Assembly: GCA_022824585.1 (NCBI GenBank)
Contig: JAJDZN010000272.1
Coordinates: 1-32,684 of the forward strand
Source of the DNA: Bryobacterales bacterium
Lineage (GTDB): Bacteria > Acidobacteriota > Terriglobia > Bryobacterales > UBA6623
DNA: 32,684 bases
Reading direction: 5' to 3'
The stretch's first letter is position 1. The number at the start of each line of letters is the position of its first letter. Below are positions 1 to 8,566 of this stretch, piece by piece. Below the pieces are notes generated by a model, which worked only from the letters and a program-made list of their open reading frames with translations, did no database searches and had not been told where the DNA came from. Both the position numbers and the translations under genes were made by a program.

Positions 1-663
1 CGCCACCCGCGCGTCCGGGTCCGTCGGCGACTCCCACTCCTTGTTCGACAACGTCTTGGGCTTGCGCTGGCGGTCGAAGGCCGCCAATTCCGCCAAAGTC
101 GGCGTCGGCACCCCGGCTGCCTCCGCCAGCCCCTCCACGAACTCGCGGTAGCCCTGCTGGCTGTCCTTGCGCCGCAAGGTCCGCAAGGCCGCGTTGGCGA
201 ACAGCAGCGTGGCGTCCACCGCCAGCGTCTGCCCGTCGGCCAGACCCGCCTGGCGCAACTGCTGCAGCACCCAGGCGAACACCTGCTCATGCGTCTCCAG
301 GCTAATCCGCCGCCGGCTGCGCGAGATCGTCGAGTGGTCCGGCGGGCTGTCCTGCAACTCGTAGCCGAGGAAGGCCCGCAAGCCGAGCGAGTCCGAGACG
401 GTCAGGGCGATGCCGCGCTCGGAATCGATGCCCAGCAGGTAGCCCAGCAGCAGCAGCCGGAAGTACACGCCGGGAGCGAGCGAGGGCCGTCCCAGGCGTT
501 TGGCATAGAAGGGTCGGCACAGGTTCTCGACGTAGGTGTCGAAGCCCATCTCAGCGAGCAGTTGGTTGAGCTTGTCGAAGAAGGGAGTGGTGGGGGCTTG
601 GGGCAGTTGGTCCGGTGCGAGGAACATCGGGATCTGTCCGGGCTTGCGGGTACCCATCGCCAT
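1..663 (-). CDS. IS5/IS1182-like transposase, N-terminal part (cut by window edge)
   Basis: DDE-type transposase of an insertion sequence. The frame is open for 221 codons from the ATG at 663 (a second in-frame ATG lies at 657) to the window edge, so the C-terminal half is missing only because the window ends. The N-terminal region matches the InsH-type DUF772 domain: a conserved stretch around SLAPGVYFRLLLLGYLLGID, then DSPPDHSTISRSRRR, then LAVDATLLFANAAL, which would carry the first catalytic Asp. The last visible residues, SPTDPDARVA, resemble the TDPDAR motif common in IS1182-like transposases. A TAAAAT hexamer (671-676, minus strand) ends 7 nt before the ATG. The family is secure; the exact IS group and whether the element is intact cannot be judged without the other end. 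Confidence 0.85.
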   Translation of the reverse strand, partial: MAMGTRKPGQIPMFLAPDQLPQAPTTPFFDKLNQLLAEMGFDTYVENLCRPFYAKRLGRPSLAPGVYFRLLLLGYLLGIDSERGIALTVSDSLGLRAFLGYELQDSPPDHSTISRSRRRISLETHEQVFAWVLQQLRQAGLADGQTLAVDATLLFANAALRTLRRKDSQQGYREFVEGLAEAAGVPTPTLAELAAFDRQRKPKTLSNKEWESPTDPDARVA

Positions 664-733
664 GACTACGATTTTATCGAAGCCTGATCGAGATTTGTTG
701 GAGTTTCAGTCGACTTTTACCACGGGCTGTTAG
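664..733 (-). mobile_element. Putative terminal region of the insertion sequence
   Basis: The 70 bp between the transposase start and the symporter stop codon hold no gene. Read on the minus strand the segment begins CTAACAGCCCGTGGTAAAAG, consistent with an IS outer end starting near 729-733. IS5-type elements often duplicate short YTAR-like targets, and CTAA here would supply the stop codon of the flanking symporter. The opposite inverted repeat is outside the window, so this boundary is inferred, not proven. Confidence 0.4.
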
Positions 734-2262
734 GCCTGGCGTGGCTCCGACGAGCGGAAGAACTTGGCCAGTGTGCTCTCTGACGGCGGGGCCGTCGCAA
801 GGGAGACTCCCACCAGCGCAAGTGTCGAGGCCGCCACCATCGGCACGACCGGCAGCATGCCCATGAAGAGGTACCCGGGATTGCTGCCGTAGCCGCCGGC
901 GTGGAAGAACGCCCAGCCGACAGCGACTGTCGCGATCACCGCCGCTATTGCTCCGGCGGCTGTGGCCCGGCGCCAGTAGATCGCGGCCACCGCCACCGGG
1001 AACAGTGCCGAGTAGCCGCTGAAGCACCAGACACCGAGCGTGAACACGCTGCGGGGCTCGGCCAGCGAGCACAAGTACGCTGCCGCGGCGATGCCGATCA
1101 CGACCAATCGGCCCAGCCGGACCTTGGCGCGGTCGTCGAGGCGTCCCTTGCCGAGCAAGTCGACCGCGATATCGTTCGTGACCATCGAGCCGATCGCAAG
1201 GAACTGTGAGTCGAGCGAGGACATGACGGCCGCTAGGATGCCCGCTCCGAGCAGGCCGCCCAGCACCGGGGTGGTGAGAGCGCCCACCATGGCACCCAGC
1301 TCGCTGTTGACGGGCGAGTCCGGAGCGATGACCGAGGTGCCGTCGGGTAGCACCGCCGCAGTTGCCCAGACGCCGATCAGGACGCACGGCAGCCAGACCA
1401 GCATCGTGCAGACAGGGTGCAGCACCAACAGGGGCTTGAACGACTTGGCCGACTTTGCTGTCAGCCAGTGCTGGTAGACGTGTGGGAACATCCCGATCGA
1501 CAGCGGGATGAAGCAGTAGCTGAAGAAGTGCAGCTGGCCGAAGTTCTCTGTCCGGGTGAGCTTGTCGGGATGCACTGCCAGCACTGCCTCCGTCGCAGCT
1601 GCAACCCCGCCCAGCTTGGGCGCGATCACAACGAACGTCGCGATCCCCGTCACGATGAACACGCCCGCTTGGAGCGCGTTGGCCCAAGCAGCCCCGCGCA
1701 GCCCTCCTACGAACACGTACAGCAGCACCACGCCCGCGATCCCCAACCCGGTCAGCCATGGCGGCACGGCCCCCCCGGTGGATGCGAACAGCTGCGGGAA
1801 TGCGCCCGGCGTCAGCGCTTGCACCAGGCTTCCGGCGCCGAGCAGTCCGATCAGCACGTACGGGATGACCAGGCCGACCAAGACAGGGAACAGCAGCAGG
1901 CCGAGCGCGCGACTCTCAAACCTGTCGCGAAAGAACTGGATCTGGGTGATATAGCCGTGGCGGGCGCCGAAGGACCACAGCCGCAGCCCCGCAAAGTAGA
2001 ACACGGCCGTATGGACGATGCCAGATGAAGACGCCATCAGCCCGTATACTCCGATGCCGCTGCGGTAGGCCTCGCCGGTGCTGCCGACGAGCGAGAAGGC
2101 CGTCATGGCCGTGCCAAAGACCGAGAGCAGCAGCAGGGTCGGGCCGATGGTGCGGCTAGCCAGGAAGAAGTCTTGGGCCGTTCCCCGGAACGAGCGGCTG
2201 CTCAGAAAGCCGAGGCCGATCAGGACGCAGAGATAGGCGCAGATAATGCCGAATTGCGTCAC
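730..2262 (-). CDS. Sodium:solute symporter (SSS family)
   Basis: Inner-membrane secondary transporter of the SSS/SLC5 family, coupling Na+ entry to uptake of an organic solute such as a monocarboxylate or similar small acid (substrate not predictable). The 510-residue product is hydrophobic throughout, about 13 helices. It shows the family stretch GGLRGAAWANALQAGVF around residues 186-203 and the ILAAVMSSLDSQFLAIGSM helix around 342-360, where the Ser pair typically belongs to the Na2 site. Its ATG overlaps the TGA of the upstream DUF3311 gene (ATGA), indicating translational coupling. The C-terminus (EPRQA-stop) ends exactly at the presumed insertion-sequence boundary, so the last residues may have been cut or replaced by the insertion, although the length is normal for the family. 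Confidence 0.9.
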   Translation of the reverse strand: MTQFGIICAYLCVLIGLGFLSSRSFRGTAQDFFLASRTIGPTLLLLSVFGTAMTAFSLVGSTGEAYRSGIGVYGLMASSSGIVHTAVFYFAGLRLWSFGARHGYITQIQFFRDRFESRALGLLLFPVLVGLVIPYVLIGLLGAGSLVQALTPGAFPQLFASTGGAVPPWLTGLGIAGVVLLYVFVGGLRGAAWANALQAGVFIVTGIATFVVIAPKLGGVAAATEAVLAVHPDKLTRTENFGQLHFFSYCFIPLSIGMFPHVYQHWLTAKSAKSFKPLLVLHPVCTMLVWLPCVLIGVWATAAVLPDGTSVIAPDSPVNSELGAMVGALTTPVLGGLLGAGILAAVMSSLDSQFLAIGSMVTNDIAVDLLGKGRLDDRAKVRLGRLVVIGIAAAAYLCSLAEPRSVFTLGVWCFSGYSALFPVAVAAIYWRRATAAGAIAAVIATVAVGWAFFHAGGYGSNPGYLFMGMLPVVPMVAASTLALVGVSLATAPPSESTLAKFFRSSEPRQA

Positions 2263-2495
2263 TGCGCTCGTTCCCCGGTCCCTTTTCGAGAATCCCGTGT
2301 CTCATCCAGCCATGCGGGCCAGACGTAGCGCACGATCAACAGCCACACTCCGGCAGTGGCCACCGAGTACGCCACGTGATAGGCCAGACCGGACGGCAGG
2401 AACCCAAAGACCAGCCTCGCGTCGTCCCACAGCCAGAAATCTTGGTGCAGGGCTGCGAAGACGACGATCGCGAAAAGGGCAAGGATGCGTTGCAT
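2259..2495 (-). CDS. DUF3311 small membrane protein, symporter partner
   Basis: Small inner-membrane protein of the DUF3311 type, about 78 residues, with two hydrophobic helices separated by a short loop and a charged tail. The segment HQDFWLWDDARLVFGFLPSG is typical of the family, whose genes usually sit directly before an SSS symporter, as here (4-bp overlap). It is probably an accessory subunit or assembly factor; its role is not established. I prefer the ATG at 2495 (MQRILALF...) over a TTG four codons upstream at 2507. The Shine-Dalgarno signal is weak (GAAG about 8 nt upstream), so expression may depend on read-through from the DUF1501 gene 44 nt upstream. Confidence 0.82.
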   Translation of the reverse strand: MQRILALFAIVVFAALHQDFWLWDDARLVFGFLPSGLAYHVAYSVATAGVWLLIVRYVWPAWLDETRDSRKGTGERAQ

Positions 2496-2539
2496 CGGGC
2501 GCTTCAATGGAAGGGCGGACCTGCTGGGCAGTCTCGCGG

Positions 2540-3970
2540 CTATGCCATCGCCTTTTGGACGAGCCTGCCGTGAACATCGGTCAAGCGGAAATTGCGCCCT
2601 TGGTACTTGAACGTAAGCTTCTCGTGGTCGATCCCCAGCAGGTGCAGGACGGTCGCCTGGAGGTCATGCACATGTACGGGATCCTCGGTAATGTTGTAGC
2701 TGAAGTCGTCAGTTTCGCCAATCACTCCCGGTCGAATGCCCGCCCCGGCGAGCCAGATGGTAAAGCAGCGCGGGTGGTGGTCGCGCCCGTAGTTGCCGGA
2801 CGTGAGCTTGCCCTGGCTATACACCGTGCGGCCGAACTCGCCGCCCCAGACGACCAGCGTGTCCTTGAGCAAGCCGCGCCGGTCTAGGTCCTTGACCAGC
2901 GCCGCTGAGGCTTGGTCCGTGTCCTTGCACTGCCTTCGGATCTGCTCGGGCAGGTCGGTGTGCTGGTCCCAGCCGCGGTGGAACAGCTGCACGTAGCGCA
3001 CGTCTCGCTCCAACAGCCGGCGCGCCAGCAGGCAGTTCGCCGCGTAGGTGCCGGGCGTACGCGAATCGGGACCATAGAGTTCGAAGGTGGATTCGGGCTC
3101 GGACGAGATATCGGTCAGCTCCGGCACCGATGCTTGCATGCGAAATGCCATCTCGTACTGCGAGATGCGTGTGAGTATCTCGGGATCGCCGAAGTCCTCG
3201 TACTTGATCTGGTTGAGCCGGCCCAGATCGTCCAAGAACCGCCGCCGGCCGTCGCGGTCAATGCCCTCCGGATCGGACAAGTAGAGTACGGGATCGCTGT
3301 TCGAGCGGAACTTGACCCCTTGGTAGCGGGTCGGCAGGAACCCGCTTCCCCAGAGCCGGTCGTAGAGCGGCTGCCCGTTGCGGCCCGACCCTGACGAGAC
3401 CATCACGACGAAGCCGGGAAGGTCGCGGTTCGCGCTGCCGAGTCCGTAAGAAATCCACGCGCCGATGGAGGGCCGGCCGGCCAGTTGCGCTCCGGTTTGG
3501 AAGAATGTGACGGCCGGGTCGTGGTTGATCGCCTCCGTGTGCATGGACTTGACAATGCACAGGCGGTCGGCGATCTCGGCCGTGTGGGGCACCAGCTCGC
3601 TCATCCACGCGCCGGTTTGCCCGCGCTGGCGGAACTCGAAGAGCGAGGGCGCGATCGGGAATGTCGACTGCGTGGCGGTCATGGCGGTCAGGCGCTGCCC
3701 CTGGCGCACCGACGAGGGCAGGTCCTGGCCGCTAAGCGCTTCGAGTCCCGGCTTGTAGTCGAACATGTCCAGCTGCGACGGCGCGCCGGACTGGAACAGG
3801 TAAACCACCCTCTTGGCCTTGGGTGCAAAGTGGGGCAGCCCGGGCAATCCGGAGTCCGGCAGCTCCTCTCCCAGCAGGCTGCCGAGGGCGGCGATGCCCA
3901 AGCCGTACGCGCTCTTGCCGAAGAAGTGGCGTCGCGTGCTCAGGGCGGATGCCGCAAAGGGTTGTGGCAT
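2540..3970 (-). CDS. Tat-exported DUF1501 protein
   Basis: Exported protein of the DUF1501 family, which has an alkaline phosphatase/sulfatase-like fold and no firmly known substrate. From the ATG at 3970 it has 476 residues and begins with a twin-arginine signal ([20 protein letters not shown]). Family landmarks are [18 protein letters not shown], the [14 protein letters not shown] segment with a potential metal-binding His/Asp pair, WDQHTDLP, and GGEFGRT followed by [15 protein letters not shown]. An ATG at 4042 is in frame, but the TATAAT at 3989-3994 lies between the two starts, so 3970 is the better choice. DUF1501 proteins normally pair with DUF1549/DUF1553 proteins; that partner sits 0.8 kb upstream, separated by a cupin gene. 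Downstream genes on the same strand are DUF3311 and the symporter, possibly one operon. Confidence 0.9.
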   Translation of the reverse strand: MPQPFAASALSTRRHFFGKSAYGLGIAALGSLLGEELPDSGLPGLPHFAPKAKRVVYLFQSGAPSQLDMFDYKPGLEALSGQDLPSSVRQGQRLTAMTATQSTFPIAPSLFEFRQRGQTGAWMSELVPHTAEIADRLCIVKSMHTEAINHDPAVTFFQTGAQLAGRPSIGAWISYGLGSANRDLPGFVVMVSSGSGRNGQPLYDRLWGSGFLPTRYQGVKFRSNSDPVLYLSDPEGIDRDGRRRFLDDLGRLNQIKYEDFGDPEILTRISQYEMAFRMQASVPELTDISSEPESTFELYGPDSRTPGTYAANCLLARRLLERDVRYVQLFHRGWDQHTDLPEQIRRQCKDTDQASAALVKDLDRRGLLKDTLVVWGGEFGRTVYSQGKLTSGNYGRDHHPRCFTIWLAGAGIRPGVIGETDDFSYNITEDPVHVHDLQATVLHLLGIDHEKLTFKYQGRNFRLTDVHGRLVQKAMA

Positions 3971-3988
3971 GGTCTCGAATCCGCGTCC

Positions 3989-4017
3989 ATTATACGCTTG
4001 ACACTGGCGGCTGACAT
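3989..4017 (-). promoter_or_regulatory. Predicted promoter of the DUF1501 gene
   Basis: On the minus strand ATGTCA (4/6 match to the -35 consensus) is followed after 17 nt by a perfect TATAAT. Transcription would start around 3982, giving a leader of only about 12 nt before the ATG at 3970. This placement also excludes the longer in-frame start at 4042. Confidence 0.5.
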
Positions 4018-4135
4018 AACGTGTTCGGCCGTGGCGACGCATCCGGCTTCGCCCGAGGCGCTGGTTTCCGCTCCGGTCCGTGAACGCTAACGTCGCGGCC
4101 GACCGAGCGGATCCCGCGACCCCGTGCCGGTGTGT

Positions 4136-4546
4136 CTAGCCAGCTCGTCGACTAGGGGATCGATCGTCTTCCGTTGGCCAGCGGCCAGGGACACGGTAGG
4201 CTTCGTCGTCTCCCGGCCAAGGGGGAATCGTGGCTAGGACGAACTCCAGCGGTGTGTCCCCGGTGTTTCTGAACTGGAAGTGAGCGCCGAGGGGAATTGC
4301 GAGAGAAGTGCCGAGCGAAACGTCAATGACTTCCTCGCGTTCGCCGAGCTTGCGCCAGACTTGGCCCTGGCCGGCAAGGAAATACCAAACCTCCTCCACC
4401 GTTCTGTGCGCCACTGCCCCCGAGGTTTGTCCCGGAGGCAGCGAGCAGTGCGCCATGCTCCCGCTTGCCGTGGCTGCGAGGACGCGGATCTCGGAGCCGT
4501 CCGGGGCCAGCACGTCATAGGCTTCGGGACGGTGCTTGGTTTGCAT
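4136..4546 (-). CDS. Cupin domain protein
   Basis: Small single-domain cupin of about 136 residues, cytoplasmic (no signal peptide). The two cupin motifs are visible: motif 1 is PPGQTSGAVAHRTVEEVWYFLAG, where His and Glu are probable metal ligands, and motif 2 is IPLGAHFQFRNTGDTPLEF with the ligand His. Such proteins can be isomerases, dioxygenases or sensors; nothing here fixes the reaction. The ATG at 4546 is chosen because GAAG lies 7 nt upstream; an in-frame ATG at 4552 and a GTG at 4570 are alternatives. The gene lies between the DUF1501 gene and the cytochrome/DUF1553 gene on the same strand, so it may act in the same pathway. Confidence 0.8.
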   Translation of the reverse strand: MQTKHRPEAYDVLAPDGSEIRVLAATASGSMAHCSLPPGQTSGAVAHRTVEEVWYFLAGQGQVWRKLGEREEVIDVSLGTSLAIPLGAHFQFRNTGDTPLEFVLATIPPWPGDDEAYRVPGRWPTEDDRSPSRRAG

Positions 4547-4570
4547 GGTCATTCTTCGAGTGCTCGACAC

Positions 4571-4780
4571 TATGCGGCCTTCGGTCTATACGGTGTCCAC
4601 GGTACAACGGGGTTGCACGGACTGCCAACCTCGCCGCTGACAGGGCAGCTGTCCGATGGAAGGAACGAGGCGAGCGGGAATGTTCGTCGCCAATCCGGGC
4701 GGGCTGGTGTCAGACTGCTGCCTCGAACGCGGATGTGTGGCTAGGACTACCCGCTATCCGGGATCTCTTCGGGGAGCGCA
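4571..4780. other. Intergenic spacer, no gene seen
   Basis: This 210-bp stretch lies between the cytochrome/DUF1553 gene and the cupin gene. I found no convincing coding frame. A small inverted repeat (GACAG-ggcag-CTGTC) near 4640 is too weak to call a terminator. Confidence 0.4.
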
Positions 4781-7700
4781 CTACTCTCGCGTGATCGTCT
4801 CGTCGAGGTTCAGCACCAAGCTGGCCATCATGGTGTATGCCGCGGCTTCGGGTTGCGAGACTTCGGCGGGGTGCCTCGGTTGCTCTCCCAACAGCGCGGT
4901 CGCAGCCTTGGGATCGCTGCGGAAGCGATCCACATGGTGGTTGAATCCGGACGACAAAACCTGTGTCTCGCGCTCGTTGGGGTGCCGTGAGGTCGCCAAG
5001 CGGAACATGTAGCCCAAGCGCTGGTCGCGCCCGTCGCCTGCTTCGCGCAGCGCCCTGCTGGCGAGCGCCTTCGATGCCTCCATGTAGGCGGCGTCATTCA
5101 TGCGGTTCAGAGCTTGCAAGGGAGTGTTCGTGCGCACGCTGCGCACCGTGCAAGCTTCGCGCCCGGCGGAATCGAACAGCATCATCGATGGCGGAGGCAC
5201 GGCGCGCTTCCAGAACGTGTACAGGCTCCTGCGGTACAGGTCGGCTCCGCTGCCCACGTCGTAGTCGGCTCCGCCGGCCAGCTCGGTCCATAGCCCGGCA
5301 GGCTGGTAGGGACGCACCGAGGGGCCGCCCAGCCCTTCCACCAACAGGCCCGAGACGGCGAGGCTGAGGTCACGGACAGACTCTGCGGGCAGGCGCAGGC
5401 GAGGACCGCGGCCCAGCAGCCGGTTGTCCGGATCCGGCCCGACCTCGCCTTGGCGCAGGCGGGACGACTGGCGGTAAGCCGCGCTCATCACAATCGTCTT
5501 GGCCAGGGCCTTCATGTCCCAGCCGGATTCCATGAACTCCACGGCCAGCCAGTCCAGCAATTCGGGGTGGGTGGGCCATTCACCTTGCGATCCGAAGTCT
5601 TCGACCGTCTCGACGATGCCAGCGCCCCACAGCATCTGCCACACGCGGTTGACGGTGACGCGCGCAGTCAGGGGATTGTCGCGGGAGACCAGCCAGCGGG
5701 CGAAGCCCAGCCTGTCGCCCGGATCTGCAGGCGACAGGGCCGCAGGCAGACCCGGCTGCACTTGCTCGGCGGGAGCGTCGTAGGCCCCTCGATCCAGGCG
5801 GAACGTCTTGCGCCGGGGCGACGCCTCTTGCATCACCATCACCGTGGGCACCGCGTCGAAGTACTGGCCTTGCTCGCGCTCCAAGTCCCGGATCCGTGCC
5901 GACAAGGCCGTCAGATCTGCCGGGCCGAGCGCCTGGCGATAGGCCTGCTCGAGCTTCAGAGACTGGGTCGGAGTGCGGTTGGCCGCGGGGATGGCGGCGA
6001 TCTGGTCGAGGCTGCGCTCTTCAGACGCGATGCGCATCTCTTCTGGGGTCAAGGCCCGGCCGTAGATCAACAGGCGGCGCAGCTTGCCCCGGTAGTCGAA
6101 CCCCAGGCCGCGACCTACCCGCAGAGGCTCCTTCGAGCGGATCTCTTGGTTCATTTCATCGCGGATGACCTTGAGATCGACCGATTCCCCGTCGATGAAG
6201 ATGCGGACTCCCGAGGCCAGCCGGGTGCCGTCATAGGTGAAGCCGACTTGCTGCCACTCGCCGATAGCGACCGGCTGCACAGTCTCAAGCCGCAGGCAGT
6301 CGTCCAGCCAGCGGTTGACCAGGTTTACCTGCAGCTTTCCGTCCTTGAGGTACAGGCCCCAGCCGGGGTTGGACTGGGTGTCATCTTCCGGCAATACGTG
6401 CCTGGTCCTCGAAACGATCGTCCCGTTCGGGTCTTCCGGGTGGATCCACGCAGTGACGCTGAAGCGGTCGCGAAAGCCGAAACTGGCCTTGTCGCCCAGC
6501 TCGGCGAAGCTGCCGGGTTCGAACGCGCGCTCGGCCGGCCTTGGCAGATCGTGGCCTTCTGGGAACGCAAGCGTGAGGTCGAGCCCGTCGATCCACTCGG
6601 TAGGCTCGCTCGCAATATCTCGCTCCCACTCCGGTCGGCCACTCTGGTGGCGCTCCTCAACGCGGTCTCGGTCGGCGCGCGCGGCAGCCAGATCTGCGTT
6701 CATCCGGGCCAGGGTGGCCTGCTGCTCGCTAGTGGGGGCTTTGACGAAGGGCGGGGAATTGCCGTACTTGAACGCCTTCCCCTTCTCCGGCACGTTGTTG
6801 AAATAAGCAAACAGCTCGTAATACTCCGTTTGGGTGAACGGGTCGTACTTGTGGTCGTGGCAGCGAGCGCAGCCAAGCGTCAGTCCCAGCCAGACCGTCG
6901 AGGTTGTGTCGACGCGGTCGACTACATACTCCACCGCGTACTCGGCGTCGACGATGCCGCCCTCGCCGTTGCCCCGGTGATTGCGATTGAAGCCAGTCGC
7001 GATGATTTGGTCCAAGCGGGCGTTGGGAAGCATGTCGCCCGCGATCTGCTCGATAGTGAATTCGTCGAACGACTTGTTGGCATCGAAGGCTTCGATGACC
7101 CAGTCGCGCCACCGCCACATGTCGCGTTCGGCGTCGGTCTGGTAGCCGTTCGTGTCGGCGTAGCGCGCAGCGTCGAGCCAGCGGATCGCCATCCTTTCCG
7201 CATAGCGGGGCGACGCCAGGAGCCGGTCCACGACGGTCTCGTAGGCATCCGGAGCGTCGTCTGCCATGAAGGCGTCAATGTCGCTCAGTTCCGGGGGCAT
7301 GCCCGTCAAGTCCAGACTTGCTCGGCGGATCAGCGCTTCCTTGGATGCCGGTGCCGATGGCTCCAGGCCCTCGGCGCGCATGCGGCGCAGGATGAAGCTG
7401 TCCACCGGGTTGACTGGCCAGCCGGGGTGCTCGCCAGCAGGCACGGCGGGCCGCTGCGGCGGTAGAAACGCCCAGTGTCCCTGCCACCGGGCACCTTCGG
7501 CGATCCACTGGCGCAGCAGTTCGATCTCGCCGTCCGCGAGCGGGTCATGCCCCATGGCCGCCGGCGGCATGCGCCTGCTCGGGTCTGAAGCCGATACGCG
7601 CAGGAACAACTCGCTGCTGCCAGGATCGCCGGGCACGATAGCCTTGCGCCCTCCACTGAGCGCCGTTTCCGCCCCCAGTTCGTTGTCTAGACGGAGGGAT

Positions 7701-7861
7701 GTCATGCGCTTGGCCGCGTCCGGGCCGTGGCAGGCAAAGCAGTTCTCGGACAGGATCGGGCGAATGTCGCGGTTGAACTGCACGGTCGCCCCCGCCAGCG
7801 GGCTCAGGGCTGCGCCCGCGAGCAACATGTGCAGCAGTGGGGCTGGAACTCGCACGATCAC
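4781..7861 (-). CDS. Exported cytochrome c / DUF1549 / LamG / DUF1553 protein
   Basis: Large exported multidomain protein (1026 residues) of the type first described in planctomycetes and common in acidobacteria. In order: a Sec signal (about 1-25, ending LAGA), a planctomycete-type cytochrome c domain with CFACH at 41-45 and the ligand-like RRMPP near 100, DUF1549 (about 150-360) with a second haem-type motif CARCHDHKYDPF, a LamG/concanavalin-like domain (about 445-600; FSVTAWIHPEDPNG), and DUF1553 (about 715-975; RVTVNRVWQMLWGAGIVET). It is probably periplasmic or surface-bound, moving electrons while the LamG part binds carbohydrate; the substrate is unknown. Its usual partner is a DUF1501 protein, present at 2540-3970. 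The start is GTG at 7861, with another GTG two codons later; a TATAAT ends 5 nt before 7861, suggesting a leaderless message. Confidence 0.92.
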   Translation of the reverse strand: MIVRVPAPLLHMLLAGAALSPLAGATVQFNRDIRPILSENCFACHGPDAAKRMTSLRLDNELGAETALSGGRKAIVPGDPGSSELFLRVSASDPSRRMPPAAMGHDPLADGEIELLRQWIAEGARWQGHWAFLPPQRPAVPAGEHPGWPVNPVDSFILRRMRAEGLEPSAPASKEALIRRASLDLTGMPPELSDIDAFMADDAPDAYETVVDRLLASPRYAERMAIRWLDAARYADTNGYQTDAERDMWRWRDWVIEAFDANKSFDEFTIEQIAGDMLPNARLDQIIATGFNRNHRGNGEGGIVDAEYAVEYVVDRVDTTSTVWLGLTLGCARCHDHKYDPFTQTEYYELFAYFNNVPEKGKAFKYGNSPPFVKAPTSEQQATLARMNADLAAARADRDRVEERHQSGRPEWERDIASEPTEWIDGLDLTLAFPEGHDLPRPAERAFEPGSFAELGDKASFGFRDRFSVTAWIHPEDPNGTIVSRTRHVLPEDDTQSNPGWGLYLKDGKLQVNLVNRWLDDCLRLETVQPVAIGEWQQVGFTYDGTRLASGVRIFIDGESVDLKVIRDEMNQEIRSKEPLRVGRGLGFDYRGKLRRLLIYGRALTPEEMRIASEERSLDQIAAIPAANRTPTQSLKLEQAYRQALGPADLTALSARIRDLEREQGQYFDAVPTVMVMQEASPRRKTFRLDRGAYDAPAEQVQPGLPAALSPADPGDRLGFARWLVSRDNPLTARVTVNRVWQMLWGAGIVETVEDFGSQGEWPTHPELLDWLAVEFMESGWDMKALAKTIVMSAAYRQSSRLRQGEVGPDPDNRLLGRGPRLRLPAESVRDLSLAVSGLLVEGLGGPSVRPYQPAGLWTELAGGADYDVGSGADLYRRSLYTFWKRAVPPPSMMLFDSAGREACTVRSVRTNTPLQALNRMNDAAYMEASKALASRALREAGDGRDQRLGYMFRLATSRHPNERETQVLSSGFNHHVDRFRSDPKAATALLGEQPRHPAEVSQPEAAAYTMMASLVLNLDETITRE

Positions 7862-7866
7862 TTGCG

Positions 7867-7872
7867 ATTATA
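7867..7872 (-). promoter_or_regulatory. TATAAT -10 element abutting the cytochrome/DUF1553 start
   Basis: A perfect TATAAT on the minus strand lies only 5 nt before the GTG at 7861. Initiation about 7 nt downstream would fall at the start codon, implying a leaderless transcript that uses the GTG at 7861 or the one at 7855. No good -35 is seen at 16-18 nt. Confidence 0.4.
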
Positions 7873-8035
7873 CGGCGCTCGGGGCGGCTGCGGCTCCAAT
7901 TCTTCAGGGGGGATGGATCGAACGAAACGGCTCTTCACGCCCTATTCTCGGGATCAGAGTTGCCACGAGCCGATGTCCGTTCTCAGGGGGCGCCAGCGTT
8001 GCGGAAGCGTCCAAGGCTGCGGATCGGACCGGGGC

Positions 8036-8566
8036 TCACATGACCCTTGGAGCCTCTTGGCGCGCGATCAGCACAACAGCGTGCGCCTCGGCTAGCTCAC
8101 CGCTGCCTACCGGCCCGACACCCTCGCCGGTCTTGGCCTTCAGGCCGACCGCGGACGCTTCGATTCCCAGCAGGGAAGCGATGTTCTGGCGGATGCGGTC
8201 GCGATGCGGCAGCAGCTTGGGCTTTTCGATGATGACCACGGCGTCTACGTTGACGACCCTCCAGCCGTAGCCGGTCAACAGTTCTGCCGCATGGCGCAGG
8301 AACACGCTGCTGTCCGCCCCTTTCCATTGCGGATCCGTGGGCGGAAAGAGCTCCCCTATGTCGCCTTGAGTCGCCGCGCCCAGCATCGCATCGGTGATCG
8401 CGTGCAGCAGGATGTCGCCGTCCGAGTGGCCCAGCAGACCCTTGTCGGCCTCGATCGCGATCCCGCCCAGGACTAGCTCGCGGCCTGCGGCCAGCCGATG
8501 GCAGTCGTATCCGATTCCGACGCGAGTCTCAGTCGGCTCAACACCGGGGAATGGGGGCGGATTCAC
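8036..8566 (-). CDS. ispF: 2-C-methyl-D-erythritol 2,4-cyclodiphosphate synthase
   Basis: Cytoplasmic MEP-pathway enzyme that converts 4-diphosphocytidyl-methylerythritol 2-phosphate to the cyclic diphosphate with release of CMP. The 176-residue product, average for IspF, shows the metal-binding GIGYDCHRL segment, LGHSDGDILLHAITDAMLGA with the conserved His, GDIGELFPPTDPQWKGADS, and LKAKTGEGVG near the C-terminus (the usual substrate-binding Thr-Glu). The start is GTG at 8566, preceded by GAAGAA. The first 29 nt lie inside the end of ispD in another frame, so the two are translationally linked. The pair is split as two genes rather than the IspDF fusion found in some bacteria. Confidence 0.95.
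   Translation of the reverse strand: MNPPPFPGVEPTETRVGIGYDCHRLAAGRELVLGGIAIEADKGLLGHSDGDILLHAITDAMLGAATQGDIGELFPPTDPQWKGADSSVFLRHAAELLTGYGWRVVNVDAVVIIEKPKLLPHRDRIRQNIASLLGIEASAVGLKAKTGEGVGPVGSGELAEAHAVVLIARQEAPRVM

Noticed and set aside
5450-7465. A 671-codon open frame on the plus strand
   Set aside because: It is exactly antisense to the cytochrome/DUF1549/DUF1553 gene, has no recognisable domain, and arises from the high GC content of that gene's codon positions.
7914-8095. A possible 60-codon gene starting ATG 7914 after a GGGGGG run
   Set aside because: It overlaps the end of ispF on the other strand and its sequence (many Arg, Ser, Cys, Gly) looks like noncoding GC-rich DNA.
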